Origin: Cohnella mopanensis | Lineage (GTDB): Bacteria; Bacillota; Bacilli; Paenibacillales; Paenibacillaceae | Direction of reading: 5' to 3' | Length of the DNA stretch: 64,000 nt | NCBI RefSeq assembly: GCF_022352055.1 | Contig: NZ_JAKRWM010000004.1 | Coordinates: 186,001-250,000 of the forward strand | Part shown: positions 37,617 through 46,847 of the stretch, one piece after another | Layout: each line of letters opens with the position of its first letter | Numbering within the stretch: position 1 is the first letter of the stretch | The notes under the pieces: generated by a model | Seen by the model: only the letters and a program-made list of their open reading frames with translations | Databases searched by the model: none | What the model was told of the DNA's origin: nothing | Made by a program: the position numbers and the translations under genes

Positions 37617-37668
37617 AAGAGGTTATTTCTAAGGTGTCGTAACGGTCACCGGAGGAATAGCCTCTTTT
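37617..37668 (+). terminator. Intrinsic terminator after the SLH protein gene
   Basis: GAGGTTATTTCT pairs with AGGAATAGCCTC, followed by TTTTAT. Both arms and part of the loop resemble the terminator at 33746-33799, so the SLH gene is flanked by near-copies of one hairpin. Confidence 0.85.
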
Positions 37669-37704
37669 ATCGAGCAATAGGTTGATCGTTTTTACTAGTA
37701 CCGA

Positions 37705-37713
37705 TGATATAAT
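37705..37713 (+). promoter_or_regulatory. Extended -10 promoter element of the large kinase operon
   Basis: TGATATAAT contains TATAAT at 37708-37713 with a TGN extension, 18 bp before the ATG at 37732. The -35 region is weak (TTGATC at 37682-37687 with a 20-bp spacer). Confidence 0.45.
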
Positions 37714-37731
37714 AAGCGAAAGGACTTGATC

Positions 37732-40700
37732 ATGAGAGATCCGACAATCGATGCAGCCGGGGAGTTTGACATGATGTTTGAATTGCAGGGTTATCGAACG
37801 GTAGAGAGGCTCGGAAGCCAAGCGGATATCAGCTTATATCGGTTGCAACGTTACGAGGATCGGCTGAGTGTCATTGCCATGACGACGCGCGACGCGTATC
37901 CGGACGAGAAACAGGTTTCGGCCTTTCGCCATCAGTACGACATGCTTCGGAAGCTGGACGGCAGGGGGGCGCTGGAAGCGTACGATCTGGAGACGGAATC
38001 GGATCGTCCGATCTTGCTTCTTCAAGATATCGGGGGGAACACGCTCGATCAAATTATGCGCTTACGCGGAGACGATGCGGGGTTAGCCGAGCTTCTTCGC
38101 GTGGCAATAGCCGTTGCCGGCAGTCTGATGCAGATTCATCGTGAGAAAGTTACGCTCCATGAAATTACGCCTAGTCATATTCTCGTCAATCCGGAAACCT
38201 GCGAAGCCAGATTCATCGATATTCGCTTTTGTTCTATTGAATCCGATAAGAGCCCGTTGTCTTCCCTAACGGATCGTCCGGATACGCTCCTGCCTTATAT
38301 CTCTCCAGAGCAGACAGGCAGAACCGGAGTGACTCAGGACTATCGTTCTGATTTCTATTCGCTAGGTGTTACTATATACGAATGGCTATCGGGTAGCCTT
38401 CCGTTTGAGCAAAAAGACGTATTGAACATCGTCTACCATCATCTTGCTATCGCACCTCAATCGCTGCACGATAAGCATGCCTCCATTCCTAGGGCAGTGT
38501 CCGACATTATCGGAAAATGTATGGAGAAGAGCCCCGATGCTAGGTATGCGAGCGCGTACGGACTCAAGTCGGACCTGGAGACTTGTCTGGCCATGCTGGA
38601 AAGAATGGGGAAGGTTGAAGCGTTCCCGCTTGCCATGCAGGACATTCCGAATCAACTGACCCTTCCTTCGTTGTTCTACGGTCGAAGCTCCGAGCAGGCA
38701 CGCCTTCTCGACGCGCTGAGACGATCGGCAGAAGGAAACGTGGAGTTGGTCGAAGTCAGCGGCGGAGGGGGAATCGGAAAAACCTTCTTCGTCATGGAAA
38801 CCCTTCGCAAGGCGGTGCCTAACGCAGGGTTGTTCGCGATGGGGAAATTCGATCCCCACCGTGCTGCGCCACCGTACGACGTATGGATTCAGGCGATAGG
38901 CGAATTGGTCGGTCAACTATTGACGGAGAGCAAGCTGCAGATCGAAGTATGGAAGTTACGTATTCTGGACGCATTAGAGGGCTATGCGCAGATCCTGGTC
39001 GAACGGGTTCCCAAGATGGAATTGTTGATCGGACCGCAACCGCCGGTACAGGCGTTGCCGCCGCTTGAGGCTCAACGTCAATTCCATCTCATTCTGAATC
39101 GGTTTTTCCAGCTGTTCGCGTCCCGGGAACGGCCCCTTGTCCTGTTTCTTGACGATCTTCAGTGGGCGGATGAAGCCTCGCTCCAATACTTGGTTCATCT
39201 GTTGGAAGATTGGGAGACGAAACATTTGCTTGTCATAGCGGCTTATCGGGAAGAGGAATTTAGGGTGCCGCATTCGCTTAGCCATATGGAATCTCGATTG
39301 ACGGAGCGAGGCGCGACACTGAGCCGCATTCATCTAAACCCGCTTGTATCCGCGGATCTGAAGCAGATTCTAAGCGATGCTATGAGAGACATCGAAGCGG
39401 ATGCTGACGATCTTGTCTCGGTCCTGCTGCAAAAAACGGATGGAAATCCACTGTTTCTTAAGCAAATTGTCCGAGATTTATTCGAGGCCAAACTGGTTGC
39501 GTTCGATGAATTCAGCGGACGATGGAAATGGGATTTATTGCGTATAGCCGAGACTAACGTTGCCGATAATGCCGCTGCTTATATTTCGGAGAAGCTTAAG
39601 CATCTGCCTGCTCCTAGCGCGCTAGCACTGAGTCGGGCCGCATTCTTAGGAAGCCCGTTCGCATTGGAGAGCCTGCTCCCTTTTGTCGAACACTCCGTTG
39701 ACGAATTATCGGGCATTCTGGATTACGCGGTACGCGAAGGATACTTGCAAGTCGTTAGCGAGGTCGACAAACAGTACAAATTTCAGCATGACCGGATTCA
39801 GCAAGCGGCTTACGCGCTGATTCATAAGGATGAGCGTTCCGATTTTCATTTGCAAATAGGTACATCGCTGGCAGAACGTATGAGAACGGTCGGGGACATT
39901 AACGAGTTCGAAGTGGTTAACCATCTGAACAGGGCATTGAATCGGCTTGAACGTCCGGAACAAAGGTTGGAATTGGCTGACCTGAATTTGCTGGCGGGAT
40001 TGAAAGCCAAGCAATCTACCGCATACGAGACCGCGCTCGGATATATGCGTCGCGCTGCGGATCTGTTGGCCGACGTCGATTGGCATAGCGACTATTCGCT
40101 CGCCTTTCGCGCATTCCGAGAGCAGGCGGAACTGGAGTTTCTATGCTCGCATTTCGAGGCGGCGAATGAATTGTTTCAACTGTTGCTGACGAAAGCGACC
40201 TCCGATATGGACAAAGCGCATGTCTACAACTTGATGATTCGATTGGAAGCCAGCCAGGACAATTACGCGGAAGTCATCTCATTGGGACTTCAAACGCTGG
40301 ATTTATTGAATATCAAGTTTCAACGCGAGACGGTTCAGTTGCTGCGCCAAGGGCTTCGGTTGAACCGCAAGCTTCGCAAGCATACGATCGAGTCGATCAC
40401 CCGCTTGCCCCCCATGACCAACGAAGCTAGCAAGATAGCCATGTCGACTTTAGTTCACGCGAGCAATGCTTTGTTCTTTACGGATAAGAAGAAATGGCTC
40501 GCGGCTACGTTCGCGATGGTCGAGATGACGTTGGATAAGGGGATGACTCCCGAGGCTTCGATCGGATTTGTCGGTTATGCCATGTACCAGTGCTTTACCT
40601 TCCATCGCTTTGAAGAAGCATTCAAATGGGGCATGTTGGCTTATGATTTATCCAGACCGTATCCGGGTTTGCACGTTAAGACGCTTACCTCGTTCTCGCT

Positions 40701-42858
40701 ATGTCACGACAGTTGGCGCAAATATAAACCGGAGTTGCTAGATATGTTCAGCGAACATGCCGGTAAAGTCGGGTTGGAGTCGGGCGATCTGTGGCAAGGG
40801 AATCAGAGCGTGCTAATTAGTTGCGGTTCGATGTTTCTGTTCGGCCGTCCGCTTAGGGAAATCTACGAAAGATTGCTTGCGTACTCCGGAGAGTTTCGCC
40901 GCCATAACAACGAGTTATTATGGAAGCAGGCGACTGTATTCATCGCGATTTATGAGCGGCTCGCGGGAAATCGTGCGCCCGGAGATCCGTTCCCGATCGA
41001 GGATGTAAGCAAGCCGGATTACGGTGAATCGGTTCAAGGCGATAACACCCAATTGATCGAGGAAATGGTCTGCGGGTATCGCTATATCACGGGTTATATC
41101 TTAGGTCGGTATGAAGAAGCGAACGAGGCGTTGAAGAAGTCGGCGGCGATTATGGCATCGCGTACGAACGCACTTGATAGTGCTCATCAATACACCTACG
41201 AGGTGCTTGTCTGGGCGCAGCTTTATGAGGAGCTTCCTGCCAAGAAACAACGGGAGTACTGGTCACGAATGCGTAAAGCTCTGAAAATCACAAAAGTATA
41301 CGCCAAGCGCTGCCCCGAAAACTATCGGCATAAATACCTGCTTATCCTAGCCGAAATGGCCCGCTTAAAGAGGAAAAGCCGGCGAGCGGAAGAATTGTAC
41401 GCCCAATCGATCGAATCGGCTCGAACCTACGGCCTTATCCATGATGTAGCCATAGCCGCGGAATGCTGCGGGAAATACGGTCTTCGTCAAGGCAAGCTGC
41501 ATCTGGCGAAAATTTATTTAACGGAAGCGTATGATGCGTATCTTCAATGGGGGGCAACGGTGAAAGCGGCCGATATGGAGCGACAATACGGCCATCTTCT
41601 GAACATTAAGCGGGAGTCGGGGATCGAGCGCATCGATTATTTGTCCGTGGCCCAGTCCGCGCAAGTGTTGTCCGGCGAAATGGAAATGGGTAGCTTGCTG
41701 GACACGATGATGCGTACGATGCTTCATAATGCGGGGGCGGATTTCGGAGCGCTATTGTTCGAACAGGATGGAGGATGGTCGGTCGAAGTGTTCGGGACGG
41801 CAGAGGAGCTTAATATCGGGTCCATTCCGATCGAGTCCATCCCGATTGAACAACATGACTTGATGCCCGCAGCCATTGTCGGATACTCGATCAGAACGAG
41901 AGAGCAAGTCGTTCTGCACGATGCGGCCAAAGAAGGGATGTTTGTCCGTAATCCGTACGTGAGGAACAATGGGGTGAAATCCATCCTTTGCCTACCGATC
42001 ATGCATCAGAATAAGCTGATTTGCATGCTCTATTTGGAGAATAAGCTATCGCCTAACGTGTTCACGTCGGAGAGGTTGGACGTCTTGAAGCTGCTCGCGG
42101 CGCAATCCGCTATCTCTATCGCGAATGCCAAGCTGTTCACGGGCATTCAAGAGCTGAAGAATAGTTTGGAAGACCAGGTGGAGGAGAGGACGCGCAGCCT
42201 GGAGCGGTCGATGCTCGAGACGTCGACGGCTTTGGCCGAAGCTTCCGTCTATGAGGAACGGAATCGGATCGCTCAGGAAATCCACGACATCGTCGGACAT
42301 ACGCTTACTTCGACGGTTATCCAGATTGAAGCGGGGAAGCGCTTGATGCATAAGGACGCGGAAAGTGCCGCAATGCGACTGCAGGAAGCGCAGGATCTCG
42401 TCCGCCATAGCCTGAACGAAATCCGCGGCTCCGTCCATATGCTGAAGGAGGACAAGTATACCGACCTTGCAGCTATGTTGAATCAATTGATTCGAGATAC
42501 GGAGCGGAATACGGGCGTAATCATTCATGCAGCGATTGATCGGTTGCCCGAATTATCGACTGCCCAGAAGAAGACGATCTACCATGCCTTGCAGGAAGGC
42601 CTGACTAATGGAATACGACATGGAGGTAGCACGGAGTTTCGCTTCAGCTTGGATTCGGAAGGAACGATCTTGCGGTTCAGGCTAGGGAATAACGGGGAGA
42701 GCAATAACGAGATTGCGATGGGTTTCGGCTTGAAAGCGATGAAAGACCGCGTGGAACAACTCGGAGGCAGTTTATCGATCGACTCCCGGCCCAATGAAGG
42801 CTTCCTGCTAAGGATCGATTTGCCATATTCGATGCGAAGGATGGGGGATTCGGAATGA
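37732..42858 (+). CDS. Pseudokinase-STAND ATPase-GAF-histidine kinase fusion
   Basis: About 1708 residues; AAAGGA seven bases upstream supports ATG 37732 over TTG 37726. Order: protein-kinase-like fold (about 15-290, with YISPEQTGR and YRSDFYSLGVTIYEWLSGSLPF); AAA_16 ATPase (Walker A SGGGGIGKTFF near 345, Walker B LVLFLDDLQWADEAS near 470); a long TPR-like helical region (about 700-1310); GAF (about 1320-1465); a coiled coil; HisKA_3 (NRIAQEIHDIVGHTLT, His near 1520); HATPase (QEGLTNGIRHGG, GFGLKAMKDRV). Related PknK/AcyA-like giants are known in cyanobacteria and actinobacteria. The kinase part lacks catalytic residues: HEITPSHILVN replaces HRDxKPxN and FIDIR replaces DFG. It overlaps the NarL regulator gene by four bases, so that regulator is its partner. 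Confidence 0.9.
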   Translation: MRDPTIDAAGEFDMMFELQGYRTVERLGSQADISLYRLQRYEDRLSVIAMTTRDAYPDEKQVSAFRHQYDMLRKLDGRGALEAYDLETESDRPILLLQDIGGNTLDQIMRLRGDDAGLAELLRVAIAVAGSLMQIHREKVTLHEITPSHILVNPETCEARFIDIRFCSIESDKSPLSSLTDRPDTLLPYISPEQTGRTGVTQDYRSDFYSLGVTIYEWLSGSLPFEQKDVLNIVYHHLAIAPQSLHDKHASIPRAVSDIIGKCMEKSPDARYASAYGLKSDLETCLAMLERMGKVEAFPLAMQDIPNQLTLPSLFYGRSSEQARLLDALRRSAEGNVELVEVSGGGGIGKTFFVMETLRKAVPNAGLFAMGKFDPHRAAPPYDVWIQAIGELVGQLLTESKLQIEVWKLRILDALEGYAQILVERVPKMELLIGPQPPVQALPPLEAQRQFHLILNRFFQLFASRERPLVLFLDDLQWADEASLQYLVHLLEDWETKHLLVIAAYREEEFRVPHSLSHMESRLTERGATLSRIHLNPLVSADLKQILSDAMRDIEADADDLVSVLLQKTDGNPLFLKQIVRDLFEAKLVAFDEFSGRWKWDLLRIAETNVADNAAAYISEKLKHLPAPSALALSRAAFLGSPFALESLLPFVEHSVDELSGILDYAVREGYLQVVSEVDKQYKFQHDRIQQAAYALIHKDERSDFHLQIGTSLAERMRTVGDINEFEVVNHLNRALNRLERPEQRLELADLNLLAGLKAKQSTAYETALGYMRRAADLLADVDWHSDYSLAFRAFREQAELEFLCSHFEAANELFQLLLTKATSDMDKAHVYNLMIRLEASQDNYAEVISLGLQTLDLLNIKFQRETVQLLRQGLRLNRKLRKHTIESITRLPPMTNEASKIAMSTLVHASNALFFTDKKKWLAATFAMVEMTLDKGMTPEASIGFVGYAMYQCFTFHRFEEAFKWGMLAYDLSRPYPGLHVKTLTSFSLCHDSWRKYKPELLDMFSEHAGKVGLESGDLWQGNQSVLISCGSMFLFGRPLREIYERLLAYSGEFRRHNNELLWKQATVFIAIYERLAGNRAPGDPFPIEDVSKPDYGESVQGDNTQLIEEMVCGYRYITGYILGRYEEANEALKKSAAIMASRTNALDSAHQYTYEVLVWAQLYEELPAKKQREYWSRMRKALKITKVYAKRCPENYRHKYLLILAEMARLKRKSRRAEELYAQSIESARTYGLIHDVAIAAECCGKYGLRQGKLHLAKIYLTEAYDAYLQWGATVKAADMERQYGHLLNIKRESGIERIDYLSVAQSAQVLSGEMEMGSLLDTMMRTMLHNAGADFGALLFEQDGGWSVEVFGTAEELNIGSIPIESIPIEQHDLMPAAIVGYSIRTREQVVLHDAAKEGMFVRNPYVRNNGVKSILCLPIMHQNKLICMLYLENKLSPNVFTSERLDVLKLLAAQSAISIANAKLFTGIQELKNSLEDQVEERTRSLERSMLETSTALAEASVYEERNRIAQEIHDIVGHTLTSTVIQIEAGKRLMHKDAESAAMRLQEAQDLVRHSLNEIRGSVHMLKEDKYTDLAAMLNQLIRDTERNTGVIIHAAIDRLPELSTAQKKTIYHALQEGLTNGIRHGGSTEFRFSLDSEGTILRFRLGNNGESNNEIAMGFGLKAMKDRVEQLGGSLSIDSRPNEGFLLRIDLPYSMRRMGDSE

Positions 42859-43508
42859 AGAAAATCACGATAGTGATCGCCGACGATCAGATGCTGACGC
42901 GGGAAGGTCTCAGAATGATTCTGGATTTGGAAGACGATATGGAAGTGATCGGCGTAGCCAAGAACGGGCTGGAAGCTTGCGAGATGGCGGAAGCTTCCCA
43001 CCCCAATCTTGTCCTGTTGGATATTCAGATGCCTATCATGGACGGAATTGCCGCACTGAAACGAATCAAGCAGAGCTGTCCCGAAACCTCCATTTTGATG
43101 CTGACCACTTTTATCGATACCGATTACATCGTAGAGGTTATGGCCAACGGGGCAAACGGCTACATGCTAAAGGATATGGATGGGGATAAAATGATCGCCT
43201 CCATCCGCGATACGGTGTCCGGGCAGTTTATTCTTCCGGCTCCCGTCGCAGCCAAGTTGGCAGTGAGGATGAACAAGATGACGGAGGAATATGCGATTAG
43301 GCATATATCCAAATCGGACAATATCAACCTTACCGATAGAGAAGAGGAACTCGCTCGGCTGATCATGCAGGGCTTGAATAACCGCGAAATTGCCGAAACG
43401 TTGCACGTTGCCGAGGGGACGGCGAGGAACTATATCAGCACTCTCTACAGTAAGCTAGAGGTCGTTGATAGGGCTCAGGCGATTATACGGCTGCAGGCCT
43501 TAACTTGA
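42855..43508 (+). CDS. NarL/FixJ family response regulator
   Basis: A 217-residue protein. The receiver spans 1-125, with the acidic pair DD at 10-11, phospho-Asp56 in LVLLDIQMPIMDG, Thr in MLTTF and Lys in GYMLKDM. The LuxR-type HTH lies at about 150-212 (LTDREEELARLIMQGLNNREIAETLHVAEGTARNYISTLYSKLEVVDRAQAI). The ATGA overlap with the upstream kinase gene makes it the cognate output of that kinase's HisKA_3 module. Target promoters not visible. Confidence 0.94.
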   Translation: MKKITIVIADDQMLTREGLRMILDLEDDMEVIGVAKNGLEACEMAEASHPNLVLLDIQMPIMDGIAALKRIKQSCPETSILMLTTFIDTDYIVEVMANGANGYMLKDMDGDKMIASIRDTVSGQFILPAPVAAKLAVRMNKMTEEYAIRHISKSDNINLTDREEELARLIMQGLNNREIAETLHVAEGTARNYISTLYSKLEVVDRAQAIIRLQALT

Positions 43509-43512
43509 AACC

Positions 43513-44268
43513 ATGAGGAAGATGAAAGGAAGATCGAATATCTATAATACCTATATTTTCGACTTATACGGGACATTGATCGATATCCATACGGATGAGG
43601 ATTCACCGGAGCTGTGGGAACGGCTTAGCTTACATTTCCAGTACAACGGTATGCCTGCTAAGCCTGAGGAGCTGGCGCAAGATTTTCAGGCAGAGATTAA
43701 GCGGCAGATGGCTGCGCCCCGAATCCAATGCGAGCATCCCGATTTCGACATGCATGAGACATTTACGGAGATGGCCCGTAGAAGAGGGGGCGCAGCGACC
43801 CCGGCCTGGGCGGAAGAGACGGTGCGGTGGTTCCGGATGCTGTCCATCAGAAGATTAGCTTTGTATGATGGCGTAGAAGATTTGCTGAAGAGTTTGAAAG
43901 CTAATCATAAAAAAGTGTATTTGCTCTCCAACGGGCAAAAGACGTTCATAGAAGCGGAGTTGCGTTTACTAGGGATATATGATTATTTCGATGGGATTGC
44001 GATTTCCTCGGAAGCGGGAATCTGCAAGCCGGACAAGTTATTTTACGAGTATCTCGTTCGTGAATATGGAGCAGACCTATCTTCGGCGATTATGATAGGA
44101 AACGACTCCACAACCGATATCGAAGGAGCGCGTCGGGCAGGGATCGATGGCTGTTATATCCATTCCAATTGTTCGCCGGATACGGATAAGGTGATCTGCA
44201 AATATCAAATCTGGGACGGTCAGTTCAGTAGGATTTCGGAGCTTCTGCTTCCCCACATGTCTGTATAA
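43513..44268 (+). CDS. HAD superfamily hydrolase
   Basis: A 251-residue phosphatase-like protein. Motif I FDLYGTLID gives the nucleophile Asp17. Motif II VYLLSNGQKTF, motif III lysine in ICKPDKLFYEYL and motif IV MIGNDSTTDIEGARRAG are all present, so it should be active. The helical cap between motifs I and II places it in subfamily I (YjjG/phosphoglycolate phosphatase-like). It lies four bases after the response regulator gene and just before a histidine phosphatase gene, so probably cotranscribed. Substrate not predictable. Confidence 0.9.
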   Translation: MRKMKGRSNIYNTYIFDLYGTLIDIHTDEDSPELWERLSLHFQYNGMPAKPEELAQDFQAEIKRQMAAPRIQCEHPDFDMHETFTEMARRRGGAATPAWAEETVRWFRMLSIRRLALYDGVEDLLKSLKANHKKVYLLSNGQKTFIEAELRLLGIYDYFDGIAISSEAGICKPDKLFYEYLVREYGADLSSAIMIGNDSTTDIEGARRAGIDGCYIHSNCSPDTDKVICKYQIWDGQFSRISELLLPHMSV

Positions 44269-44280
44269 AGGATGATAATC

Positions 44281-44814
44281 GTGAAAATCGGCTTAGTCAG
44301 ACATTTTAAAGTGAAGAAAGAGTATCCGAAGGGGAGACGATTCAGCGCTGACGAAGTGACGCAATGGTTTCAGGAATACGACCTCGCCGATATTGAAATG
44401 GGATCTACGGATCTCGGTGGAACGCAGTGGCATCGTTGTTTTTCCAGCGACATGTCCAGAGCTAGGCGAACCGCCGAGCATATTTACGACGGAACCGTCC
44501 ACGCGAAGTCCGAGCTGAGGGAAATACCCTCCCCGAAGTTCAAGACCAAGCTTAAGTTTCCATTCTTAGGGTGGGCTATCCTCATTCGGTTCTCTTGGTT
44601 ATTCAGTCGCCAAACCCGTTCGGATATTAAGAACGCGGAAAAACGGATCGCAAAGATTCTAGACGAAATCATGTCTTCGGGTGAGGAGAACGTGCTGATC
44701 GTAAGCCATGCGGCATTGATGATCTATATTCGCAAAGAACTAATCCGTAGGGGCTTTAAGGGTCCCAAGCTGAAAATTCCGAAAAACGGTATCCTGCATG
44801 TCTATGAGAACTAG
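44281..44814 (+). CDS. Histidine phosphatase family protein
   Basis: About 177 residues. The N-terminal KIGLVRHFKVK carries the catalytic RH motif, CFSSDMSRARRTAEHI the second arginine region, and VLIVSHAALMIYIRKEL the second catalytic histidine. This is the phosphoglycerate-mutase-like (branch 1) histidine phosphatase family. GTG 44281 with AAGGATGA eight bases upstream is preferred; an ATG at 44272 overlaps that site. Last gene of the operon; substrate unknown. Confidence 0.86.
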   Translation: MKIGLVRHFKVKKEYPKGRRFSADEVTQWFQEYDLADIEMGSTDLGGTQWHRCFSSDMSRARRTAEHIYDGTVHAKSELREIPSPKFKTKLKFPFLGWAILIRFSWLFSRQTRSDIKNAEKRIAKILDEIMSSGEENVLIVSHAALMIYIRKELIRRGFKGPKLKIPKNGILHVYEN

Positions 44815-44817
44815 CTA

Positions 44818-44865
44818 TAATAAACGCCCTCCGTGAGCCGTCAAGGCACATGGAGGGCGTTATTA
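44818..44865. terminator. Bidirectional terminator
   Basis: TAATAAACGCCCTCC pairs with GGAGGGCGTTATTA around a loop that holds a small GCC/GGC stem. It lies between convergent phosphatase and chemoreceptor genes. Confidence 0.85.
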
Positions 44866-44870
44866 GGTAG

Positions 44871-46649
44871 TTAGAGTGTAAAGGAGTTGGTCTTCTGACG
44901 CAGCGATTGGGAAGCGCCTTTCAGGCTGTCGGCCATTGCCATCAGCTTGTCCGATATTTGATACTGCTCCTCTGAAAGGGTCCCTACCTGGTTCATCCGC
45001 CCATTGATGTTAAGGGAAGATTCATTCAATTCCTCTACCGATTCCACGATCGTCGTCATTCCTACCGAAATCTCATGAATCGCTGAGGCGATTTCGTCCA
45101 TCTTCACGGCTAATTCGCCGCTTTGGTTTTCTAACCTGTGGAACGTAGTGTTTGATGTCTCGGAAATGGCTTTGGTCTTGGCGATTAATCCTGCGAACGA
45201 GTCCAGGCTGCTCTCGCATTGCTTCAGATCGGCATGAATCTGTTTCAGGTCTTCGGCAATCGCTTTGGACAATCCGTCCGTCTGTCCGGACAGCTTGCGG
45301 ATCTCTCCGGCTACGACCGCAAAGCCGCTGCCATGCGTTCCGGCTCTGGAAGCTTCAATAGACGCATTGAGCGATAACAGGTTCGTCTGGTATGTGATAT
45401 CGCTGATTCCGGAGAGCAACTGAGCAACCTTGCCATATCTTTCAGTCATCAAGTGCAGGATGGAGGATAGCTCATCGAATTCTTTGGAAGTTGCGGTGAC
45501 GAGTTGAACGACTTCGTTCATTTTCTCTTTGCCTTCATAGGAAGATTTGCGCATTTCCTTCATATCGTTATTGATGGCTTCACTGGACGCGGATATTTGT
45601 TGGGAGCTTGCCGATACTTCCTCCGTGACGGCTGAGATGGAAGCGTTGGATTGACTTTGCGACGAGACGAGCGTCTTGCTGGCGGCAACCTCTTGCCTTG
45701 CCGCTTGGGAAGCTTCTTTATTGTCGGCCAGGCTGGTGGACATGAGCAGTGCCACGTCGAGAACCTGCTGGCTGACTGTAACCGTGGAAGAGAGGGTCTC
45801 TCGTAATTCTTGGCCCATCTCTCTTAATGAACGATCAATGATCCCGAATTCATCTTTCGAAACGAGAACGCGGTCGTATGTAAAGTCGTTATTCTTGTAA
45901 GCTTCAATATGCTTGGTAATCGCGCTAAGGCTTCTTCTGATCTGATAGATCAGTCCCGTCATAGCTAGAGCAGGAAGCAGGGCAAGAACGATGATGTTAA
46001 CGAGCACGCTTGTATTTGAAGAGGAGATGGCCTTGGATAGCGCTTTGTCCCGCGATTCCGTCGCTTTCGCGAACTTGGCTTGAGCATCGATGTCAGTCTT
46101 GCTGAGAACGTCGGAGTATGAAGTAAGTAGATCGCGGCGCATTTTGTCTTTGATTTCTTGTTCCATAATCAGTTCAAAGGCATCGTATTGTTTCTTCAGG
46201 GCTTTATATCCTAGAAGAGATCTCGCGGCCAACGACTCGAACGACTCGCGAAAATCTTTAGCTCCCAATTCGGTATCCAGCTCTTTGAGGTTACTCTCTA
46301 ATTGCGGGAGCGCGCGTTCCACCTCTTCTAAGTTAGTGCCGACAGTATCCTTCTTCGAAGCCGTGTAGGACTCTAATATTTCGATATACATGAACGTGGA
46401 CATTTCTAATTTCTTGGACATCACGTTGTACTGTTCTTGAACCTTCCGGAGCTTATCCGATTTGTTCATTTCCTTCTGCACAATATCATTTTGGTACAGG
46501 ACGAAGCCGCTGGCTACGATGTTAACGATCGTCAACATAACCAGGAGCAGAATCATGCGATGAGTGACTTTGAGCTGCGACAAGCGAAAACTAAACGCAG
46601 ACAAAAGATTGAATTTTGTCTTGGACCTATTTGCCTCTATCTGTTTCAT
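44871..46649 (-). CDS. Methyl-accepting chemotaxis protein
   Basis: About 592 residues from ATG 46649 (AAAGGGCGG upstream), preferred over a start 81 bases earlier. TM1 lies near residues 30-50. An extracytoplasmic four-helix-bundle sensor (about 55-210) is followed by TM2, HAMP (IRRSLSAITKHIEAYKNNDFTYDRVLVSKDEFGIIDRSLREMG) and the signalling domain with the hairpin tip ISDITYQTNLLSLNASIEASRAGTHGSGFAVVAGEIRKLS. It signals to CheA/CheW encoded elsewhere. The tip lacks the C-terminal CheR pentapeptide. Divergent from the isoprenoid-synthase-like gene. Confidence 0.93.
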   Translation of the reverse strand: MKQIEANRSKTKFNLLSAFSFRLSQLKVTHRMILLLVMLTIVNIVASGFVLYQNDIVQKEMNKSDKLRKVQEQYNVMSKKLEMSTFMYIEILESYTASKKDTVGTNLEEVERALPQLESNLKELDTELGAKDFRESFESLAARSLLGYKALKKQYDAFELIMEQEIKDKMRRDLLTSYSDVLSKTDIDAQAKFAKATESRDKALSKAISSSNTSVLVNIIVLALLPALAMTGLIYQIRRSLSAITKHIEAYKNNDFTYDRVLVSKDEFGIIDRSLREMGQELRETLSSTVTVSQQVLDVALLMSTSLADNKEASQAARQEVAASKTLVSSQSQSNASISAVTEEVSASSQQISASSEAINNDMKEMRKSSYEGKEKMNEVVQLVTATSKEFDELSSILHLMTERYGKVAQLLSGISDITYQTNLLSLNASIEASRAGTHGSGFAVVAGEIRKLSGQTDGLSKAIAEDLKQIHADLKQCESSLDSFAGLIAKTKAISETSNTTFHRLENQSGELAVKMDEIASAIHEISVGMTTIVESVEELNESSLNINGRMNQVGTLSEEQYQISDKLMAMADSLKGASQSLRQKTNSFTL

Positions 46650-46797
46650 AGTAGCCGCCCTTTCTAAGGTTCGATTAGCAATAATTGAGATAATATTCCT
46701 AATCTTAACCCAGCTTTTATAAATGCGCAAACGTTTGCATTAACAAAAAAGGGAATGATGACGAATTAAGAGATAACCAGCGAAGCGCACAGTTCAT

Positions 46798-46806
46798 TGA
46801 TATAAT
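46798..46806 (+). promoter_or_regulatory. Extended -10 promoter of the ComQ-like gene
   Basis: TGATATAAT, identical to the element before the large kinase gene, lies 42 bp ahead of the start at 46848. No good -35 hexamer is seen at 17 bp, as is usual for extended -10 promoters. Confidence 0.45.
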
Positions 46807-46847
46807 GGTATAAAATACTAACGAAGATATGGATAGGAGACTCATCC

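Noticed and set aside
42855..43508. NarL regulator as ComA equivalent of the peptide locus
   Set aside because: It overlaps the large kinase gene and lies 3.3 kb away in a different operon, so its partner is that kinase. No evidence ties it to the peptide.
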